Below, piece after piece: positions 31,061 through 34,680 of a stretch of 34,680 bases of DNA. Where the stretch lies: contig NZ_AWQS01000021.1 of NCBI RefSeq assembly GCF_000576575.1, positions 1 through 34,680 on the forward strand, written 5' to 3'. The translations under genes and the position numbers were made by a program. The notes under the pieces were generated by a model. The model was not told the origin of the DNA. It saw only the letters and a list, made by a program, of their open reading frames with translations, and did not search any database. Every line of letters starts with the position of its first letter. The stretch's first letter is position 1. This DNA is from Intrasporangium chromatireducens Q5-1 (lineage in GTDB: Bacteria; Actinomycetota; Actinomycetes; Actinomycetales; Dermatophilaceae).

Positions 31061-32479
31061 GTGGAGGCGGTCGAGATCCAGGCCCAGCCGCTCGCGGCGC
31101 TCGTGGAGCTGCTCGAACCGGAGCGGGCGGGGCGGTTCCTCGCCGCCGCGGAGCATGGGCGCGGGGCGCTCGCCGGTCGGGTGGTGTGGAACGTCAACTC
31201 GACGGCCTCCGGCGGCGGTGTCGCGGAGATGCTGCAGACCATGCTCGCCTACGCGCGGGGGGCGGAGGTCGACACCCGGTGGCTGGTCCTCAAGGGTGAC
31301 CCGACGTTCTTCGAGATCACGAAGGCGATCCACAACGCGCTGCACGGCTCCCTCGTCGACCGCGAGCGGTTCGGGCCGCAGGACCGCGCCCACTACGAAC
31401 GGGTCATGCAGGCGAACCTCGAGCAGCTGCAGGGACTGGTCCGTGCCGGCGACTTCGTGCTGCTGCACGACCCGCAGACGGCGGGTCTGGGCGCGGGGCT
31501 GCGCCAGCTCGGGGCCCATGTCGTGTGGCGCTGCCACATCGGGCGCGACGACACGAACGAGAGCACCGAGCGGGGCTGGCAGTTCCTGCGCGAGTACGTC
31601 CTGGCCGCCGAGGCCTTCGTCTTCTCGAGGGCGAGCTACGTGCCCGACTGGGTCCCCCGGGAGCGGGCGGTCGTCATCCAGCCCTCGATCGACCCGTACT
31701 CGACGAAGAACCGCCCGATGGACGACCGGCAGACCAAGCGGGTCCTGCTCGAGGTCGGCCTGGTCCGTAACCGTCTGGAGCCCGACGGCATCCACTTCCA
31801 CCGGCGGGCCGGGCACGAAGGCGTGCTGCGCCGGCACGTCGACCTCGTCACGAACGCGCCGCCGCCGGTCACGGCGCCACTCGTCGTGCAGGTCAGCCGG
31901 TGGGACCGTCTCAAGGACATGACCGGGGTGCTGACCGGCTTCGCCGACCACGTCGCTCCCCACCTGCCGGACGCGCACCTGCTGCTCGCCGGTCCGGAGG
32001 TCCGCGGCGTGACCGACGACCCGGAGGGTGCGGTCGTCTACGCGGAGTGCCGCGCCGTCTGGGAAGCGATGCCCGCGCAGGTCCGCAGCAGGTGCCACCT
32101 CGCCACCCTGCCGATGGACGACGTCGACGAGAACGCCTTCATCGTCAACGCCCTCCAGCGGCACGCGACGGTCGTCGTCCAGAAGAGCCTGGCCGAGGGG
32201 TTCGGGCTGACGCTGACCGAGGCGCTGTGGAAGGCCCGGCCGGTCGTCGCGAGCGCCGTCGGCGGGATCCGCGACCAGGTCACCGACGGGACCGAGGGCT
32301 TCCTCCTCGACGACCCGGCCGACCTCGCCCACTTCGGCGCCCGCGTCGTCGAGCTGCTCCGGGACCCCGGGCTGCGCACCTCGATGGGTGGGCGCGGGCA
32401 GGCGCGGGTCCACCGCGACTTCCTCGGTGACCGGCAGCTAATCCAGTGGGTCGAGCTGCTCATGAGCCTCGTGGCCTGA
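31061..32479 (+). CDS. treT: Glycosyltransferase family 4 protein, TreT-like trehalose synthase
   Basis: 472 residues. The N-terminal half has VWNVNSTASGGGVAEMLQTM (about residues 44-63), the sugar-acceptor loop typical of trehalose glycosyltransferring synthase, which joins NDP-glucose and glucose. RCHIGRDDTN and IQPSIDPYSTKNRPM follow. The C-terminal donor domain has VVQVSRWDRLKDM, the catalytic acidic segment EGFGLTLTEALWKARPVVAS and VGGIRDQV. GTG at 31061 is the only in-frame start near the N-terminus, but GGAGGT directly abuts it, an unusually short spacing. Function is unrelated to the catabolic operons upstream except possibly through compatible-solute balance. Trehalose phosphorylase-like glycosyltransferases are alternatives. 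Confidence 0.82.
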   Translation: MEAVEIQAQPLAALVELLEPERAGRFLAAAEHGRGALAGRVVWNVNSTASGGGVAEMLQTMLAYARGAEVDTRWLVLKGDPTFFEITKAIHNALHGSLVDRERFGPQDRAHYERVMQANLEQLQGLVRAGDFVLLHDPQTAGLGAGLRQLGAHVVWRCHIGRDDTNESTERGWQFLREYVLAAEAFVFSRASYVPDWVPRERAVVIQPSIDPYSTKNRPMDDRQTKRVLLEVGLVRNRLEPDGIHFHRRAGHEGVLRRHVDLVTNAPPPVTAPLVVQVSRWDRLKDMTGVLTGFADHVAPHLPDAHLLLAGPEVRGVTDDPEGAVVYAECRAVWEAMPAQVRSRCHLATLPMDDVDENAFIVNALQRHATVVVQKSLAEGFGLTLTEALWKARPVVASAVGGIRDQVTDGTEGFLLDDPADLAHFGARVVELLRDPGLRTSMGGRGQARVHRDFLGDRQLIQWVELLMSLVA

Positions 32480-32499
32480 GGCGCCCTACCCGCCAGCTT

Positions 32500-32509
32500 G
32501 TATGCCGCT
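32500..32509 (+). repeat. Copy of the over-represented 10-mer GTATGCCGCT (intergenic)
   Basis: Located 21 bases after the treT-like stop. It reads on into CAGCCGGG, part of the inverted repeat between the convergent genes, much as the copies at 1463 and 31024 continue into GCCGGC. Confidence 0.6.
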
Positions 32510-32576
32510 CAGCCGGGTCCGCGTATCGGGCCCGGCTCGCGCGTCGGGCGCGGCTCCCGCGTGCCCGGCTCAGCGG
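32505..32576. terminator. Inverted repeats between convergent genes
   Basis: CCGCTCAGCCGGG (32505-32517) pairs with CCCGGCTCAGCGG (32564-32576) at 12 of 13 positions. An inner alternative pairs AGCCGGG (32511-32517) with CCCGGCT (32531-32537). The structure spans the space between the treT-like gene and the hydrolase gene and covers the hydrolase stop, suiting bidirectional termination. Confidence 0.55.
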
Positions 32577-33706
32577 AGGTGCTCGTCGAGGAAGGCTGCG
32601 GTGCGGCGGATCGACAGCGGCCACTGGCTCGTGAAGGTGTGCGGCTGGCCCGGGTAGACGTCGAAGGTGACCTGCTTGCCAGCGGCCCGCAACGCCGCGA
32701 CGGTCTCCTCGGACCACTGGATCGGGCACTCCGCGTCGGCCGTGCCGTGGTGGATCAGGATCGGGGCGGTGATCCGGCTGAAGTAGGTGCGCGGGCTCGT
32801 GGTGGCCCACCTCGCCGGCTGCGCCTCGGGCGTGCCGAGGCGCGCCAAGATCTCGCGGACCGCGCTCGAGTGGGACCGGTCGGGCCGGATCCACTTGGTG
32901 AAGGTGTCGACGGTGTCGGAGCTGACCGGGCTGTAGGCGACGCCGGCCCTGAACAGGTCCGGCCGGGCGACGAGGGCCCCATAGACGACCCCCCCACCCA
33001 TCGACCTGCCGATGATCCCGATCCGTTCTGGATCGACCGAATTGAACTGGCGCAGAGCCAGGCCCGCGTTGATGGCGTCCTTGACATAGCCCGTGCGCAG
33101 GTCGGCCTCGAGCCGCGGGTCGTCGCTCGACTGGGCGTGGTTGCGATAGTCGATGTGCAGCGTGACGTAGCCGTGGCGGGCGAGGTAGTCCCGCTCGCGC
33201 AGCATCGTCGCGCCGTTGGTGTAGTCGGCGATCGGGACGTAGCCGTGGGCGAGGACGACCGCGGGGAAGGGGCCCGGGCCGCGGGGGATGTTGATGCGCC
33301 CGGAGATCGTCAGGCCGTCGCCCTGGTACGTGACGAAGTACTGCCGGTAGGCGGCGGTGCTGCCGCCCTCGCGCCCAAGGCGCAGGTTGCGCCCGTCGTA
33401 GTGCGCGTCGACGAGCGCCTCGATGCTGGCGGGGTCGGGGGTCGCGGGGGAGCGCGTCGCGCTCGAGGTGGCGCGGGTGGGCGTGACGGCCGGTGGTGTG
33501 GCAGTTGGTGGCGTCGTGCCGCTGGTGTCGCCGGCCCGCTGGCTGGCGTGGGTGTTCGACATGGTCCTCGCCGTGGTCGTCAAGGTCGCGCCCGGCCGGG
33601 GAGCGGCGGTGCAGCCGCTGATCGCGAGCATCGCCGCCACGAGCGCTGTGGCCGCGGTCGTCCTTGCCGTCGATCGCGCGAGGATCGCTGTCGTGATGGC
33701 GGGCAC
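32570..33706 (-). CDS. Secreted lipoprotein alpha/beta hydrolase (prolyl-oligopeptidase/dienelactone-hydrolase-like)
   Basis: About 378 residues if it starts at GTG 33704-33706. A signal peptide with LVAAMLAISGC gives a lipidated Cys, followed by a Thr/Pro/Ala-rich linker of about 60 residues (TTPPTATPPAVTPTRATSSA). The hydrolase domain has VVLAHGYVPIAD (oxyanion region), nucleophile GRSMGGGVVYG, acid in LIHHGTADAECPIQWS and catalytic His in YPGQPHTFTSQWP. It is predicted to be an extracellular peptidase or esterase anchored to the membrane. Start choice is uncertain: GTG at 33739 is also in frame, and neither has a clear ribosome site. It is convergent with the treT-like gene and divergent from gntR. 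Substrate unknown. Confidence 0.82.
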   Translation of the reverse strand: MPAITTAILARSTARTTAATALVAAMLAISGCTAAPRPGATLTTTARTMSNTHASQRAGDTSGTTPPTATPPAVTPTRATSSATRSPATPDPASIEALVDAHYDGRNLRLGREGGSTAAYRQYFVTYQGDGLTISGRINIPRGPGPFPAVVLAHGYVPIADYTNGATMLRERDYLARHGYVTLHIDYRNHAQSSDDPRLEADLRTGYVKDAINAGLALRQFNSVDPERIGIIGRSMGGGVVYGALVARPDLFRAGVAYSPVSSDTVDTFTKWIRPDRSHSSAVREILARLGTPEAQPARWATTSPRTYFSRITAPILIHHGTADAECPIQWSEETVAALRAAGKQVTFDVYPGQPHTFTSQWPLSIRRTAAFLDEHLR

Positions 33707-33840
33707 CCGGCCCCGGGGTGCGCTCGTCGTGGTCCGCACCTCTCGAGTGTCCCGGCGGCACCGGCACGGTGCCAAGAGCGACCGTTGGCGCCCGCGCCGC
33801 GGAGCGGCAGCATGGGCGTACCGAGGACGGCACGCGGTGG

Positions 33841-33870
33841 AACATATACTGTTCATTCAAATCGTGCACG
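33841..33870 (+). promoter_or_regulatory. AT-rich promoter region of the second gntR
   Basis: A short AT-rich island in otherwise GC-rich DNA, with a -10-like TATACT at 33845-33850, about 39 bases before the ATG. The following TGTTCATTCAAATCG may hold an operator. No convincing -35 box is visible. GTGAGG (33875-33880) is the ribosome site. Confidence 0.5.
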
Positions 33871-33888
33871 AAAAGTGAGGCTGGTGAC

Positions 33889-34614
33889 ATGGCATCGTCG
33901 AAGTCGGAGGGCAGGGAGTACGGCGCGACGGTCACCCGGGTCTACACCGCGTTGCGCGTGCCGATCGTCGATGGCGAGATCCCGCCGGGCCAGCGGATGA
34001 ACATCGACGCCATCGCGCGGCGTCTCGGCGTCTCCCAGACACCCGTGCGTGAAGCGCTCCAACGCCTGGAGGCCGACGACCTGCTCGTCTACGCCCCGGG
34101 CCGGGGCTATCGCACCACGCCGGTCCTCGATCTCGCGGGGCTCCGCTCGGTCTTCGAGTTCCGGCTGCTCGTCGAGCCGTGGGCCGCCCGCGCCGCAGCC
34201 ACCGACCGTCTCTCCAACCCCGGCGCGGGGCTCGACGCCGAGCTGCGGACCTTCGCCGAGGTGGCCGGCGGCGAGAACGTGCGCCAGGAGCTGCTCGGCC
34301 ACGACACCCGGTTCCACGCGATGATCCTCGCCGCCACCGGCAACGAGGTGGTCCAGTCGGCCTACGCGTCGTCGCACTGTCACCTGCACGTCTTCCGGCT
34401 CTCCGCGGTCGACGTCAACGGCGAGCGCACCATCGAGGAGCACCGGCGCATCCTCGACGCGATCCGGGAGTGCGACCCGGAGGCGGCCGAGGCCGCGATG
34501 GTCGAGCACATCCGCAGCTCCTACGGTCGCTCGGCCCAGGTCTTCCACACCCCGCGACCGGACCTGCGCGTCGACGCCGCCGGCGGCGTGCACGCGAGCC
34601 GCATCCTGGGCTGA
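33889..34614 (+). CDS. GntR-family regulator, FadR/FCD subfamily (second)
   Basis: 241 residues. The winged helix-turn-helix includes AIARRLGVSQTPVREALQRL (about 43-62) with the wing at GRGYRTTPV. The FCD effector domain begins at VFEFRLLVEPWAAR and carries its metal/ligand residues in HDTRFHAMIL, EHRRILDAI and MVEHIRSSYG. ATG at 33889 is chosen for GTGAGG eight bases upstream; the long upstream reading frame is non-coding. It is divergent from the lipoprotein hydrolase. Its targets are unknown. It is too far from the catabolic operons to assign, though FCD regulators commonly sense organic or amino acids. The last 66 bases of the window after it show no feature. Confidence 0.9.
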   Translation: MASSKSEGREYGATVTRVYTALRVPIVDGEIPPGQRMNIDAIARRLGVSQTPVREALQRLEADDLLVYAPGRGYRTTPVLDLAGLRSVFEFRLLVEPWAARAAATDRLSNPGAGLDAELRTFAEVAGGENVRQELLGHDTRFHAMILAATGNEVVQSAYASSHCHLHVFRLSAVDVNGERTIEEHRRILDAIRECDPEAAEAAMVEHIRSSYGRSAQVFHTPRPDLRVDAAGGVHASRILG

Positions 34615-34680
34615 GGCCGCTGCGGCCCGCCACGCGCGGGGTGCCGGCGGGCTCAATGCCGTCGATCGACCGCGCCGGCC

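Noticed and set aside
30293-32413. A 706-codon open frame on the minus strand, opposite the SDR and treT-like genes
   Set aside because: It spans two real genes and an intergenic hairpin and has no family signature; it is a composition artefact.
1-34680. Search for tRNA, rRNA, riboswitch, CRISPR, insertion sequence or prophage signals
   Set aside because: No transposase, integrase, regularly spaced repeats or recognisable structured RNA was seen; gaps between genes are too short for most of these.

Overview
The window looks like a chromosomal segment from a high-GC actinobacterium. GTG starts are frequent, GC content is very high, proline dehydrogenase and P5C dehydrogenase are separate genes, and there is a PucR-type regulator and a TreT-like trehalose synthase. 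The family cannot be fixed from sequence alone, though Micrococcales/Intrasporangiaceae is plausible. No rRNA, tRNA, CRISPR array, insertion sequence or phage gene was seen. Genes are packed almost end to end, and no gene-free stretch exceeds 300 bases.

Layout. (1) 1-2739: proline degradation (putB then pruA, the latter cut by the window edge), divergent from a PucR-family regulator. (2) 2730-5220, minus strand: a GntR/FCD regulator followed by both subunits of aconitase X, whose bacterial members include cis-3-hydroxy-L-proline dehydratases. (3) 5302-15632, plus strand: a long run holding a DgcA/StcD-like flavin N-demethylase, an ornithine cyclodeaminase/mu-crystallin family reductase, a ProVWX betaine importer, a GbcA/Stc2-like Rieske oxygenase with its flavin-ferredoxin reductase, a small cupin and a sarcosine-oxidase-like flavoprotein. 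(4) 15658-23876, minus strand: OCD-family protein, polar amino acid ABC importer (ATPase, two permeases, lipoprotein), second OCD-family protein, second DgcA/StcD-like flavoprotein, then a LysR regulator. (5) 24083-30952, plus strand: Glu/Leu/Phe/Val-type amino acid dehydrogenase, fused E1 alpha-beta 2-oxoacid dehydrogenase, SoxB/pipecolate-oxidase-like flavoprotein, antiquitin-family (ALDH7) semialdehyde dehydrogenase and an atypical SDR. (6) 31061-34614: treT-like glycosyltransferase, a secreted lipoprotein hydrolase and a second GntR/FCD regulator.

How it may work together (inference). Regions 1-3 can be read as one catabolic route. A cyclic imino-acid betaine, such as stachydrine or a 3-hydroxyproline betaine, enters through ProVWX. 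The Rieske system removes one N-methyl, and a DgcA/StcD-like or DAO flavoprotein removes the second. AcnX turns cis-3-hydroxyproline into pyrroline-2-carboxylate, the OCD-family reductase makes L-proline, and PutB/PruA make glutamate. Regions 4-5 look like the six-membered-ring (pipecolate/lysine) counterpart: importer, ketimine reductases, pipecolate-type oxidation, antiquitin-type oxidation to 2-aminoadipate, deamination, then oxidative decarboxylation by the fused E1. Together this suggests an island for proline/pipecolate betaines. The exact substrates are not proven by sequence.

The 10-mer GTATGCCGCT (both strands) occurs six times, far above composition expectation. It includes the arms of an intergenic hairpin and two further intergenic sites.
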